The notes below the pieces were generated by a model, which saw nothing but the letters and a program-made list of their open reading frames with translations, did not search any database and had not been told where the DNA came from. 10,024 nt of DNA from Prevotellaceae bacterium. Its GTDB lineage: Bacteria > Bacteroidota > Bacteroidia > Bacteroidales > UBA932. The position numbers were made by a program, and so were the translations under genes. Shown in pieces: positions 1-8,617 of this stretch; position 1 is the first letter of the stretch; every line of letters starts with the position of its first letter. Location: assembly GCA_031278135.1 (NCBI GenBank), contig JAITKY010000197.1:1-10024 (forward strand), in the 5' to 3' direction.

Positions 1-3
1 CCT

Positions 4-36
4 CCACTCGTTCCCCACACTCCGCTCTTCAGATAT
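4..36 (+). other. Degenerate Illumina adapter-like sequence (probable contamination)
   Basis: Aligned without gaps to the Illumina TruSeq read-1 adapter from memory, 26 of 33 positions are identical, including the runs GCTCTTC and TTCCC. Read in frame 2 the segment gives HSFPTLRSSD, close to the peptide HSFPTRRSSD that adapter read-through leaves in contaminated protein sets. The seven mismatches suggest a low-quality read tail. It is therefore likely that this end of the window is not genomic. The identification rests on recall of the adapter and has not been searched. Confidence 0.75.
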
Positions 37-47
37 ACTGATTGATT

Positions 48-108
<61 letters not shown>

Positions 109-221
109 ATAACCAAACTTAACCGACCAATTTCCCGGCGGTTCATCTGACAATTATTTGAGAAAAAAAGTTTCATATCTATACAATTTATTCTTCGAAA
201 ATCATTATTGATTTCACGGCG

Positions 222-250
222 CAAATGTAGTAAAAAACTTTTTAATCAAA
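222..250 (-). promoter_or_regulatory. Bacteroidota-type promoter, leftward, for a gene lost at the window edge
   Basis: On the minus strand the -7 element TACATTTG (222-229) matches TAnnTTTG. A -33 element TTTG (247-250) lies 17 bases upstream. Transcription would start near 215 and run left. Minus-strand ATG codons at 176, 146 and 110 share one reading frame that stays open to position 1, but it runs through the CT repeat and adapter-like bases. The true coding sequence is therefore probably cut off by the artefact. The promoter call fits the known sigma-ABfr consensus; the gene it serves cannot be named. Confidence 0.5.
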
Positions 251-295
251 TAAATATTTTTTATTATTGCAACCTATAGTTTGTTTATCAAATAT

Positions 296-329
296 TTAGT
301 GGTTAGTGGTTAGTGTCTGTCCGGACACT
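296..329. repeat. TTAGTGG tandem repeat running into an inverted repeat
   Basis: TTAGTGG occurs at 296-302 and 303-309, with a partial TTAGTG at 310-315. The last copy overlaps an inverted repeat, AGTGTC (312-317) and GACACT (324-329). Inside it is a perfect 8-bp palindrome GTCCGGAC (319-326), so two alternative hairpins are possible. It lies between two divergent promoters. It could be an operator or a remnant of slippage; no function can be assigned. Confidence 0.55.
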
Positions 330-368
330 GTTATATCAACTGAAAATTGTAGTAACGCAAATTTAATC

Positions 369-459
369 AGAATTAACATGATTGTACAGAATTAAGATAA
401 TTCTATAATTCTGCCAATTCAGATCAAAATTGCCGACATATTCATCGAAAATAGAATTA
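369..459. repeat. Cluster of five AGAATTA boxes upstream of leuS
   Basis: AGAATTA occurs on the plus strand at 369-375, 388-394 and 453-459, and on the minus strand at 398-404 and 406-412. The copies at 388-394 and 398-404 form a perfect 7-bp stem with a 3-base loop. The first two plus copies both read CAGAATTAA and start 19 bases apart. The cluster ends about 60 bases before the leuS -7 element, a position suited to a regulator. AT-rich composition makes chance matches likelier, so a regulatory role is inference. Confidence 0.35.
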
Positions 460-517
460 TAACTCACTAAAAACAAAGTGTTTTCATTTTTTATTTTCCG
501 ATGTAAACTCAATATTG

Positions 518-525
518 TACTTTTG
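518..525 (+). promoter_or_regulatory. leuS promoter, -7 element
   Basis: TACTTTTG matches the Bacteroidota -7 consensus TAnnTTTG. The expected -33 TTTG is imperfect: only TTTC at 495-498 falls at a suitable distance. Transcription would start near 532, leaving a leader of about 27 bases before the leuS ATG, with no Shine-Dalgarno sequence, as is usual in this phylum. It probably drives the leuS, FN3 protein and coaD block. Confidence 0.5.
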
Positions 526-558
526 CGACTAATTTAATTTTTTTATGATTGTCGAATT

Positions 559-3351
559 ATGGAATATAATTTTTTGAGAATAGAAGAAAAATGGCAAAAA
601 TACTGGAATCAGAACAATATCTACAAGACTGATATTGACAAGTCTAAACCGAAATATTACGTTCTGGACATGTTTCCCTATCCTTCCGGCGCCGGGTTGC
701 ATGTGGGGCATCCGTTGGGATATATTGCGTCTGATATTTACAGCCGTTACAAGACCTTGAAGGGTTTTAATGTGTTGCATCCCATGGGCTTCGATGCTTT
801 TGGATTGCCGGCAGAACAGTATGCTGTCGAAACAGGACAACATCCGGAAATAACAACAGAAAAAAATATCGAACGATACCGTGAACAGTTGGACAAACTT
901 GGATTTTGCTACGACTGGGATAGAGAGGTAAAAACCTGTTCGCCCGAATATTACAAATGGACTCAATGGGCTTTTATCAGGATGTTCAACTCGTACTATT
1001 GTAATGATGCGCAACAGGCACGACCAATATCAGAACTGATTGAAGCATTTGAAACAGAAGGTAGTGGATGTATCAACGCCGCATGTAACGAACAACACAT
1101 TTTTATGGCAGAAGAATGGAAAGCAAAAAGTAAAAAAGAACAGCAGGAAATACTGATGAACTATCGTATTGCATATCTTGCCGATACGATGGTTAACTGG
1201 TGCGCCTATCTCGGCACAGTACTTGCTAACGATGAGGTTGTCAATGGATTGTCGGTGCGCGGAGGTTTTCCGGTAGAACAACGAAAAATGCGGCAATGGA
1301 GCTTACGAGTATCCGCTTATGCTCAACGACTTTTAGATGGACTTGAGACTATCGAATGGACAGAATCGCTTAAAGAAACTCAAAAAAACTGGATTGGACG
1401 GTCGGAAGGAGTAGAAATACGATTTGACCTATCCCCACAGGGAACGACTTCTTCGACGCCTTCCATCCTCCCTTGTGGGGAGAGGTCAATCATCGTTTTC
1501 ACCACCCGTGCCGACACAATCTTTGGTGTGACATTCATGGTTCTTGCTCCTGAAAGCGAATATGTTGCGCAGATTGTTACACCGGAACAGAAAGCCGAAG
1601 TCAAAACATACATCGCCTCAACCAAGCGACGAACCGAGCGTGAACGTATTGCCGACCGTAAAATAACCGGCGTCTTTTCAGGAGGATACGCAATAAATCC
1701 GTTTTCCGGCGAAAAAGTTCCCATCTGGATATCTGATTATGTATTAGCAGGATATGGAACAGGCGCGATCATGGCTGTTCCTGCTCACGACAGCAGAGAT
1801 TACGCTTTTGCAAAACATTTTGGACTGCCAATCATCCCGTTGATAGATGGTTGCGACGTCAGCGAAGAAAGTTTTGATGCAAAAGAAGGCGTTATGGTCA
1901 ATTCCGGATTCCTTAACGGATTGACCGTTCCCGAAGCAATCAGGAAAGCAAAAGAATATATCAGCGATAACAATCTGGGAACCATCAAAGTAAACTATCG
2001 TCTGCGTGATGCCATATTCAGCCGTCAAAGATATTGGGGCGAGCCGTTTCCTGTTTATTATCAGGATGGTATGCCGTATAATATTCCCGAAGAACAATTG
2101 CCACTCGTACTTCCCGAAGTCGATAAATTTTTGCCAACAGAAACAGGCGAACCTCCTTTGGGTAGAGCAAAAAATTGGACATACAAAGGTTATCCTCTCG
2201 AACTCAGCACAATGCCTGGTTTTGCAGGGTCGTCGGCTTATTATTTAAGGTATATGGATCCTCACAATACAGAGGCTTTAGTATCGAAAGAAGCCGACGA
2301 ATATTGGAGAAACGTCGATTTGTATATCGGTGGAACAGAGCATGCTACCGGTCATTTGATATATTCGCGTTTCTGGAACAAATTCCTCTACGATATAGGC
2401 GTAGTGGTTGAACAGGAGCCGTTTAAGAAACTGATAAATCAGGGAATGATTCAGGGCTGTTCGAATTTTGTTTACCGGATAAAAGGTACAAATACTTTCG
2501 TATCATACGGATTAAAAGATAATTACGACACAAGCGAATTACACGTCGATGTTAATATTGTCAATAATAATATCCTGGACACAAAACGATTCAAACTCTG
2601 GCGACCGGAGTACGAAACCGCTGAATTTGTTTTCGAAGATGGCGAATATTATTGCGGTTCGGCTGTGGAGAAAATGTCGAAATCGCTGTATAACGTTGTT
2701 AATCCGGACGATATTGTCGTTACTTATGGAGCCGACACGCTTCGTTTATACGAAATGTTTCTTGGTCCGTTGGAACAGTCAAAACCCTGGGACACAAAAG
2801 GTATCGACGGAGTACACCGGTTTTTGCGTAAATTCTGGCGACTGTTTCATCACAGCAACGATTTTTTTGTGTCCGAAGACGCCGCCACAAAAGACGAATT
2901 GAAAGTTTTGCACAAGACAATCAAGAAAGTACAGTCCGATATCGAATCGTTTTCGTTCAACACCGCTGTCAGCGCTTTTATGATTTGTGTAAACGAACTT
3001 GTTGATTTGAAATGCAATAAAAAAGAAATTCTCGAACCGCTGACGATAATTTTGTCGCCGTTTGCGCCTCATATTGCAGAAGAACTCTGGCATTTGCTTG
3101 GCAACACCGCAAGCGTGGTTACAGCCTCATTTCCCGAATATGACGAAAGTTTTCTTATCGAAAATTCCTTCAAATATCCAATATCGTTCAATGGCAAAAC
3201 TCGTTTCAAAATGGAATTGCCCTTAGATGACGATATTGAACAGTTGAAGAAAACGGTTTTGGCAAGTCCTCAAACTCAAAAGTTTATCGACGGTAAAGAG
3301 CCGAAAAAAGTAATTGTTGTGAAAGGTAAAATTGTAAATATTGTAATTTAG
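559..3351 (+). CDS. leuS: Leucyl-tRNA synthetase
   Basis: This cytoplasmic class I synthetase joins leucine to tRNA-Leu using ATP and edits mischarged tRNA. The protein has 930 residues, longer than the roughly 860 of E. coli and usual for Bacteroidota. The ATP-binding HVGH motif is at residues 48-51 and KMSKS at 705-709. The editing (CP1) domain shows FTTRADT (314-320) and HDSRD (410-414), so editing looks intact. An extra block at about residues 145-200, before the VNWC segment, is shared by Bacteroidota enzymes as I recall them. The anticodon-binding region follows KMSKS, and the protein ends in the C-terminal domain with [11 protein letters not shown]. The first ATG of this frame fits the family N-terminus; an ATG at 545 is out of frame. 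Residues 290-310 come from a palindromic insert annotated separately. It is probably the first gene of the block with the FN3 gene and coaD. Confidence 0.97.
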   Translation: MEYNFLRIEEKWQKYWNQNNIYKTDIDKSKPKYYVLDMFPYPSGAGLHVGHPLGYIASDIYSRYKTLKGFNVLHPMGFDAFGLPAEQYAVETGQHPEITTEKNIERYREQLDKLGFCYDWDREVKTCSPEYYKWTQWAFIRMFNSYYCNDAQQARPISELIEAFETEGSGCINAACNEQHIFMAEEWKAKSKKEQQEILMNYRIAYLADTMVNWCAYLGTVLANDEVVNGLSVRGGFPVEQRKMRQWSLRVSAYAQRLLDGLETIEWTESLKETQKNWIGRSEGVEIRFDLSPQGTTSSTPSILPCGERSIIVFTTRADTIFGVTFMVLAPESEYVAQIVTPEQKAEVKTYIASTKRRTERERIADRKITGVFSGGYAINPFSGEKVPIWISDYVLAGYGTGAIMAVPAHDSRDYAFAKHFGLPIIPLIDGCDVSEESFDAKEGVMVNSGFLNGLTVPEAIRKAKEYISDNNLGTIKVNYRLRDAIFSRQRYWGEPFPVYYQDGMPYNIPEEQLPLVLPEVDKFLPTETGEPPLGRAKNWTYKGYPLELSTMPGFAGSSAYYLRYMDPHNTEALVSKEADEYWRNVDLYIGGTEHATGHLIYSRFWNKFLYDIGVVVEQEPFKKLINQGMIQGCSNFVYRIKGTNTFVSYGLKDNYDTSELHVDVNIVNNNILDTKRFKLWRPEYETAEFVFEDGEYYCGSAVEKMSKSLYNVVNPDDIVVTYGADTLRLYEMFLGPLEQSKPWDTKGIDGVHRFLRKFWRLFHHSNDFFVSEDAATKDELKVLHKTIKKVQSDIESFSFNTAVSAFMICVNELVDLKCNKKEILEPLTIILSPFAPHIAEELWHLLGNTASVVTASFPEYDESFLIENSFKYPISFNGKTRFKMELPLDDDIEQLKKTVLASPQTQKFIDGKEPKKVIVVKGKIVNIVI
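1426..1487. repeat. Palindromic element inserted in frame in leuS
   Basis: The arms are GACCTATCCCCACAGGGA (1426-1443) and the reverse complement of 1469-1487, which reads GACCTCTCCCCACAAGGGA. They differ by one substitution and one extra base. With one more indel the symmetry extends to 1421-1491. The element adds DLSPQG...LPCGERS to the protein at residues 290-310, between EGVEIRF and VFTTR. There E. coli has about 10 residues and this protein about 23. The segment is an exposed strand-turn of the editing domain, so the insert is probably tolerated. The arrangement resembles protein-coding palindromic repeats such as the Rickettsia palindromic elements, but no sequence relationship to them is claimed. 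No second copy was noticed in the window. Confidence 0.7.
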
Positions 3352-3393
3352 ATAACAAGCAGCATGTTTTATTTGTTTGTATCCGAAAGTATT

Positions 3394-4983
3394 ATGCGTA
3401 TAAAACAACACATATTCATTGCTTTGGGCATGTTTCTGGCGACATGTTTAAATGGACAGGAACTCACGACGCCCGATTTCACTTCGTTGAGTGTTGACCC
3501 GTCGACAAGTAAAATCGTGCTGAAATGGAGAACTCCCGACGCATCGGAAAATGTTATGTCTTACGAAATTTCACGTAAACCATACACTTCCGGAAATTAT
3601 TTTTTCAACAATCCTGCCGACGCTACCGTTCTCATGCCCGACACAACTTACTCTGAAACGGTTCCAGACGTGAACACGCAACAGCAGGGATACCGGATTC
3701 GCAGTAGAAACAACGAAAATACTTCCCCAATATCGGATATGCACATAACGATGCGGTTTTCAGGCGAATACTCCGAATGTACAAATACAATAAGCCTCAG
3801 ATGGACGGCATACCAAAGGCTCGCAATCAACGTGAACGACGGTAAAATTGACCCTCAAAACCAGCAGGCAACAACATTCAACAACGCAATAGAATACGAG
3901 GTTTGGGGACATCACGGGGACAGTTTCGATATGTCTGCGGCTGAAAAACTTTCAGACAGAAGCAAGCAAACAATCGATGTCTCAATCGAAAATCTGACAG
4001 TGAATACAACTTATTTTCTGTACGTTAAAGCGCTTTTGCCAAACGGAGACACTGCCACATCACACAGAATCGACTTGCTCACAAACGGTAAACGTTTTCC
4101 GACTGTAATGAATATTGATACTGTAACAAGCGAAATGGGAATGATAAATCTGCATATCAATCTGGACAAAACAACTGATATTGATACTTTTGCAATCTAT
4201 CGCGCCGATAACCGGATACCTTTGGAATGGTTCTATTCGGCAGCTGATGTACCCACAAAATTCGTTGACAGAACAGCGTCGATAGGTCAGGTTTACCATT
4301 ATAATCTTGTCGGTTTTGTTTGCGGTCAACGGATGTTGAGAAGCGATACGGTGAGTAATATCTTGCTGTATGCCACACCGTTGAATCTGAATACGGAAAT
4401 ACGGTGGACAGAGTTTTTCAACCAGTCAAGTCCAGTTTCTTACACTCTTCACAGAACGTCGCCATCGGAACTGTCTTTTAATCCGGGAAATTCCCTTTAT
4501 TTTTTAGACGAATCGACATACGAATACGTCTGTCTTGGTCCGAAAAAATTCTGTTACGTGATGACCGCTCAAACCGAAAAATCGTATGCACGGTCGGAAG
4601 AATCCTGCGCATCGCTCAACTCGATGATAATCATGCCCGAAGCGATAGATCCAACATCGGAGATCTCCATCCCGAAAAACTGTAAATGTCATACGGCAGA
4701 CTGCGTAAACTACCGCCGTCTGTTTGGTCCCGTAATGGATTTAGACGATGTGGCTTATAAATTCGAAATGGAAATTTTCGACAAATCGGGAATACGCCTG
4801 TTTTCGTCGAAAAAAGATTTCAATATCCCATTGCAGAAAGAATATTATTATTGGGACGGCAAATACAAGGGCAAGTACGTAAAACCCGGAGTGTATGTCT
4901 ATTATGCCAAAGTAGAATTTTTAGAAGGCTCTCCCGTCACAATGCGTGGAAGTGTAATTGTAGTAATGCAAAATTTAAATTAA
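3394..4983 (+). CDS. Secreted FN3-repeat protein with T9SS type B (gliding-associated) C-terminal domain
   Basis: The call is of domains, not a known gene. The ATG at 3394 gives 529 residues and a standard signal peptide: MRIKQH, a hydrophobic core, and likely cleavage after CLNGQ near residue 22. The ATG at 3364 would add ten residues that spoil this signal. About four FN3-like beta-sandwich modules follow (about 27-121, 122-235, 240-330 and 333-418), with the usual KW/RW and late Tyr positions. Residues 460-525 match the T9SS type B sorting domain: EIFDKSGIRLF, then YYWDGKYKGKYV, PGVYVYYAKV and a final GSVIVV strand. The protein is therefore probably exported by Sec and then passed through the outer membrane by T9SS to the surface or medium. 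A Cys cluster, CKCHTADC, occupies 430-437 where this domain often has an NGDG-type loop. It starts 42 bases after leuS and ends 8 before coaD, so it is probably co-transcribed. Ligand and role are unknown. Confidence 0.8.
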   Translation: MRIKQHIFIALGMFLATCLNGQELTTPDFTSLSVDPSTSKIVLKWRTPDASENVMSYEISRKPYTSGNYFFNNPADATVLMPDTTYSETVPDVNTQQQGYRIRSRNNENTSPISDMHITMRFSGEYSECTNTISLRWTAYQRLAINVNDGKIDPQNQQATTFNNAIEYEVWGHHGDSFDMSAAEKLSDRSKQTIDVSIENLTVNTTYFLYVKALLPNGDTATSHRIDLLTNGKRFPTVMNIDTVTSEMGMINLHINLDKTTDIDTFAIYRADNRIPLEWFYSAADVPTKFVDRTASIGQVYHYNLVGFVCGQRMLRSDTVSNILLYATPLNLNTEIRWTEFFNQSSPVSYTLHRTSPSELSFNPGNSLYFLDESTYEYVCLGPKKFCYVMTAQTEKSYARSEESCASLNSMIIMPEAIDPTSEISIPKNCKCHTADCVNYRRLFGPVMDLDDVAYKFEMEIFDKSGIRLFSSKKDFNIPLQKEYYYWDGKYKGKYVKPGVYVYYAKVEFLEGSPVTMRGSVIVVMQNLN

Positions 4984-4991
4984 TATCAGAG

Positions 4992-5459
4992 ATGAAAGCT
5001 ATTTTTCCAGGGTCGTTCGACCCGTTCACCGTAGGACATGAAGCCTTAGTGCAACGTTCACTGAAATTGTTCGACGAAATCACTGTGGCTGTAGGACATA
5101 ACAGCGAAAAAAGGTATATGTTCGACATCGACACAAGAACCGAATTAATCAAATCGGTATTCAAAGACAATCCTCAAGTAAAAGTCTTCCCATATTCCGG
5201 CTTGACAATAGACTTATGCCGGTCGCTGGATACGTATTTCCTGATTAGAGGACTGCGAACATCTGCCGACTTCGAGTTCGAACGAGCTATAGGGCAAATT
5301 AATAAACAGTTAGAGCCGAAAATAGAAACGATATTCATGCTTGTCGCTCCCGAACATTCAGCTGTCAGTTCGTCAATTGTCAGGGATATTCTAGTAAACA
5401 ACGGGGACGCATCGTTGTTCCTGCCCGAAAATATCAAAGAATTAAAAAGTAAAAATTAA
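4992..5459 (+). CDS. coaD: Phosphopantetheine adenylyltransferase
   Basis: This cytoplasmic enzyme transfers AMP from ATP to 4'-phosphopantetheine, making dephospho-CoA, the penultimate step of coenzyme A synthesis. The 155-residue length is typical. The nucleotidyltransferase signature is near the N-terminus: PGSFDPFTVGH, with the TxGH motif at residues 13-16. RGLRTSADFEFE (86-97) and SSSIVRD (126-132) are the other conserved family blocks, and GDASLFLPENI closes the fold. The frame is open further upstream, but MKAIFPGSFDP is the normal family start, so the ATG at 4992 is chosen. It begins 8 bases after the FN3 gene stop, which suggests translation from the same transcript. The transcript probably ends at the hairpin at 5467-5489. 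Confidence 0.97.
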   Translation: MKAIFPGSFDPFTVGHEALVQRSLKLFDEITVAVGHNSEKRYMFDIDTRTELIKSVFKDNPQVKVFPYSGLTIDLCRSLDTYFLIRGLRTSADFEFERAIGQINKQLEPKIETIFMLVAPEHSAVSSSIVRDILVNNGDASLFLPENIKELKSKN

Positions 5460-5466
5460 AAGTTTA

Positions 5467-5489
5467 TGGAATCTCGACTTCGTATTCCA
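5467..5489. terminator. Possible bidirectional terminator between coaD and the RND pump gene
   Basis: TGGAAT (5467-5472) pairs with ATTCCA (5484-5489), and the loop contains a small inner CGA/TCG pairing. T-rich sequence follows on both strands: CATTTTTCAATTTT to the right and TAAACTTTTAATTTTT on the minus strand. It lies in the 37-base gap between two convergent genes, where a shared terminator is expected. The stem is only 6 bp, so the hairpin may be weak. Confidence 0.45.
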
Positions 5490-5496
5490 GCATTTT

Positions 5497-8400
5497 TCAA
5501 TTTTCGATTTTCCTATGCGTTCTTATTTTTTCTAATATATTATACACACATGGAATAACGATGAGGCTCATTAGCGTAGAAGTAATCAGTCCACCGACGA
5601 CTGCGATAGCCATTGGCGAGCGTAACGAGCCGCCTTCTCCGACATCGAGTGTCAGCGGGAGCAGGGCGAGAATCGTTGTCAGCGTAGTCATCAGGATTGG
5701 GCGAATACGTTGTTGACCTGCTTGCACGATAGCGTCGATAAGTTCCAGTCCCGAGGATTTCAACTGATTAATACGGTCAACCAGGATGATAGAGTTGTTC
5801 ACGGCTATACCCACCAGCATCACTATTCCGATGATACCCATGATATTGATAGTCGTTCCCGTGACGAAAAACAGCAACACTGCGCCGACAACAGCCAACG
5901 GTATTGTCAATAAGATAGTGAACGGATGCAGCAGCGATTCGAACTGCGAAGCCAACACCATGTAAACGAGTACGATCGACAGAATCATTGCAAACATCAG
6001 GCTGTTCATTGATTCCTGACGTTTTTCTTCTTCGCCGGCGACAGTTATGGTGTAATTGAGTGGCAATTCGATGTTTGCCAGAGCGAGACGTACATCTTGA
6101 GCGACTTTGTCGAGCGACCTGTTCGAATCGATGTTTGCCATTACTTTACTTATCCTGTTTTGGTTGCGACGGAAAATTTCTTTTGGAGCCTGTGTTTGTT
6201 CGACAGTTGCGATTTCCTGCAAACGATATTCCTGTTCGCCGTTTTTGACAATCAGCGAGCCTAATGCGCTGACTGATATGTCGGGCGTTTTGATAATAAT
6301 ACTTCGCATTTCGCCCCGGTATTCCATTTGACCAGCGTCGCGTCCGCTGAGTTGCTGTTTCAACTGCTCGATGACGGTAGCGACGCTGATATTGTTGATA
6401 CCGGCGACAGTACGGTCAACGGAGACTGTGATTTCCGGAGCGCCGTCTTCGATAGAAGAGACGATGTTGTAAAGATCGTTAATGCCGTACATCCGGTTTT
6501 TGACCTCTTCGGTGATAGCTGTGATTTCGGGGAGTTCTTCGCCTTTGATTTCGACGACTACAGGAGCCGTTTCGTTACCCCAGATTGCGCTCAGCGAGTT
6601 CTCTTCCTGTTGAACAGACAACTCCGGACCATCGGGATTTTGCGCTGTCTCAATCAGTTTGGTGATAACCGTTTCGGGCGACAGGTGGCAGGCGGGCGAC
6701 AGGATGACCTTCATCATAGCCGTATTTTCGCCCTCGAAAACAGCATTTTGCCGACCGCTGCCTTCGCCGATATGGCTGTAAACAGTGATTGCCGAATCGC
6801 CTGTGATTCCGTAGAGCAGGTTTTCGAGATTTGTCACAGCGGCGCTTGTACGTTCGAGGCGTGTAGCCTCCGGCATTCGGACTGTGATAGTAAACGCTTT
6901 GCTTTCAGCACGGGGCATAAATTCTGTGCCGATATACGGAACCAGCAGGGCAGAGCCGGCAAGCAGCACGACGGCAATTGCAACCACAAGCCAGCTACGC
7001 CGTACAAGTTTAGTCAATAGACGGCTATACCAGTTCATTCTAATGGATTTAACTGCCTTAAACTCGCTTTTCCCCGATATTCGGCGATACATCATCGGGA
7101 TGACCAGCACGGCAACAAACAGCGACGACAAAAGCGAAAATGTCACCGTCCACGCCTGGTCTTTAAACAGTTCGCCCGATGCGCCATGCAGGTAAACGAT
7201 GGGTAGAAACACAACGATAGTGGTTAATGTCGAAGCAGTTATTGCTCCCGACACCTCCGACGTCCCTGTGATGATAGCCTCTTTCAATCCCACGCCTTTT
7301 TCCTGATTGCGGAATATACTTTCGATGACCACAATAGCATTATCAATCAACATTCCGGCTCCGAGCGCCAGTCCGCCCAGAGTCATGATATTTAGTGTCA
7401 ATCCGTTAAAAAACATCAGATTGAATGTCGCCACAATCGACACAGGTATGGCGAGGCTCACAATCAGCGTCGTACCTATCCTGCGGAGAAAAACGAAAAG
7501 AACAAACACTGCAAGAATAATACCGATCAGAGCGCTTTGTTTCACCTCGTCGATAGCCGTTTTGATGAACGTTCCCTGATTGGTGATTATGTGGAAATTA
7601 TATCCGGGCAATGCCTGCTCGATAGCGACGAGTTGTCGACTCACATTTTCTACCACGCTGACAGTGTTGAAACGCATTTCCTTATAAATCGACAAACCAA
7701 TGCTTCGTTCGCCATTGATGCGTACAATATTTTTAGGACGGTCGTTTTCGAACTTGACGGATGCAATTTCTTTCAATAGCAGCGGCGCTTTGTCGGTATT
7801 GGTTGCAGCGTTGGTGTTTCCTTCCTGAGCAACAACGGGTTTATATCCTACAATCAAGTTTTCGAAGTCTTTTTCGGAAACAAACATTGTTGAACTTTTC
7901 ACTAAATACTGTAATCCGAGTTCGCTGACGCGTCCTCCCGAAATGCTTTGATTGTTTGATTCTATACGATTTGCGATATCTTCGATTCTCAGTTTGAACG
8001 CATCAAGCCGGTACGGGTCGGTTTCGATAATCAACCTGACTTCTTCTTCGCCCGACAGTTCGACTTCGGCAACGCCTTCGAGACGAACAAGTTCGTTACG
8101 GATATAATTTTCGGCAACTCTTCGCAATTCCGCCATGTCGGTGATGTTGTTGTGCGACATCCCGACCAGCACGACCGGCGCCATATTAGGATCGTGTTGG
8201 GTGATTTTCAGTTCGGTGACAGCGGGATTTTGCGCTATCGGGGCAACGGCTTTTTGGAGATCGAGGAAAGCCTCGTCCATATTTTTCGACCATGTATATT
8301 CGACCGTGATGCGCGCCGAACCGGATTTCACTACGGACGATACCTGTGTTACATCATTTTGACGGATTACTGTCGATTCCATACTTCTCACAAACTGTTT

Positions 8401-8583
8401 TTCGATTTCTTCGGGAGGACGTTCGCCGACCTTAATTTCGATGAAGAGCCGCGGACTGTTCAAATCAGGCAACAAATCCACACTCAATCTGTCGTAAGAT
8501 ATTTTCCCAAGTAGCAGAACCGCCAACACTATCATACTGATGGTTACGGGATTGTTTATAGCAAATTTCACAATATTTCTCAT
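5497..8583 (-). CDS. RND-family inner-membrane efflux transporter (AcrB-like)
   Basis: This is the energised pump of a tripartite efflux system, moving substrates from the periplasm or inner membrane to an outer-membrane channel using the proton gradient. It has 1028 residues from the ATG at 8583; a TTG two codons earlier is also possible. The family layout is complete: TM1 (about 12-30), a first periplasmic porter and docking region, TM2-TM6 from about 350, a second periplasmic half, and TM8-TM12 ending near residue 1010. RPILMTTLTTILALLPL starts at 961. In TM4 the motif is MLIDNAIVV with Asp414 and Asn415, where AcrB has Asp407 and Asp408. In TM10 the motif is GIAVNNSIILVD, with Asn929 at the place of AcrB Lys940. 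This pattern is seen in other HAE-type RND pumps, so it is probably functional. Drugs or lipids look likelier substrates than metals, but that is uncertain. The adaptor gene lies 34 bases upstream. Confidence 0.92.
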   Translation of the reverse strand: MRNIVKFAINNPVTISMIVLAVLLLGKISYDRLSVDLLPDLNSPRLFIEIKVGERPPEEIEKQFVRSMESTVIRQNDVTQVSSVVKSGSARITVEYTWSKNMDEAFLDLQKAVAPIAQNPAVTELKITQHDPNMAPVVLVGMSHNNITDMAELRRVAENYIRNELVRLEGVAEVELSGEEEVRLIIETDPYRLDAFKLRIEDIANRIESNNQSISGGRVSELGLQYLVKSSTMFVSEKDFENLIVGYKPVVAQEGNTNAATNTDKAPLLLKEIASVKFENDRPKNIVRINGERSIGLSIYKEMRFNTVSVVENVSRQLVAIEQALPGYNFHIITNQGTFIKTAIDEVKQSALIGIILAVFVLFVFLRRIGTTLIVSLAIPVSIVATFNLMFFNGLTLNIMTLGGLALGAGMLIDNAIVVIESIFRNQEKGVGLKEAIITGTSEVSGAITASTLTTIVVFLPIVYLHGASGELFKDQAWTVTFSLLSSLFVAVLVIPMMYRRISGKSEFKAVKSIRMNWYSRLLTKLVRRSWLVVAIAVVLLAGSALLVPYIGTEFMPRAESKAFTITVRMPEATRLERTSAAVTNLENLLYGITGDSAITVYSHIGEGSGRQNAVFEGENTAMMKVILSPACHLSPETVITKLIETAQNPDGPELSVQQEENSLSAIWGNETAPVVVEIKGEELPEITAITEEVKNRMYGINDLYNIVSSIEDGAPEITVSVDRTVAGINNISVATVIEQLKQQLSGRDAGQMEYRGEMRSIIIKTPDISVSALGSLIVKNGEQEYRLQEIATVEQTQAPKEIFRRNQNRISKVMANIDSNRSLDKVAQDVRLALANIELPLNYTITVAGEEEKRQESMNSLMFAMILSIVLVYMVLASQFESLLHPFTILLTIPLAVVGAVLLFFVTGTTINIMGIIGIVMLVGIAVNNSIILVDRINQLKSSGLELIDAIVQAGQQRIRPILMTTLTTILALLPLTLDVGEGGSLRSPMAIAVVGGLITSTLMSLIVIPCVYNILEKIRTHRKIEN

Positions 8584-8617
8584 ACGCAAAATAATTTAAC
8601 AACGAAGGTGTGTATCG

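Noticed and set aside
4851..4991. Upstream extension of coaD overlapping the FN3 gene
   Set aside because: The extra 47 residues are the out-of-frame reading of the FN3 gene, and the family N-terminus starts exactly at the ATG at 4992.
6328..7020. 230-codon open frame on the plus strand, antisense to the RND pump
   Set aside because: It lies wholly inside a clear RND gene, is unusually rich in Asp, Phe and Cys, and shows no domain or promoter. It is a shadow frame.
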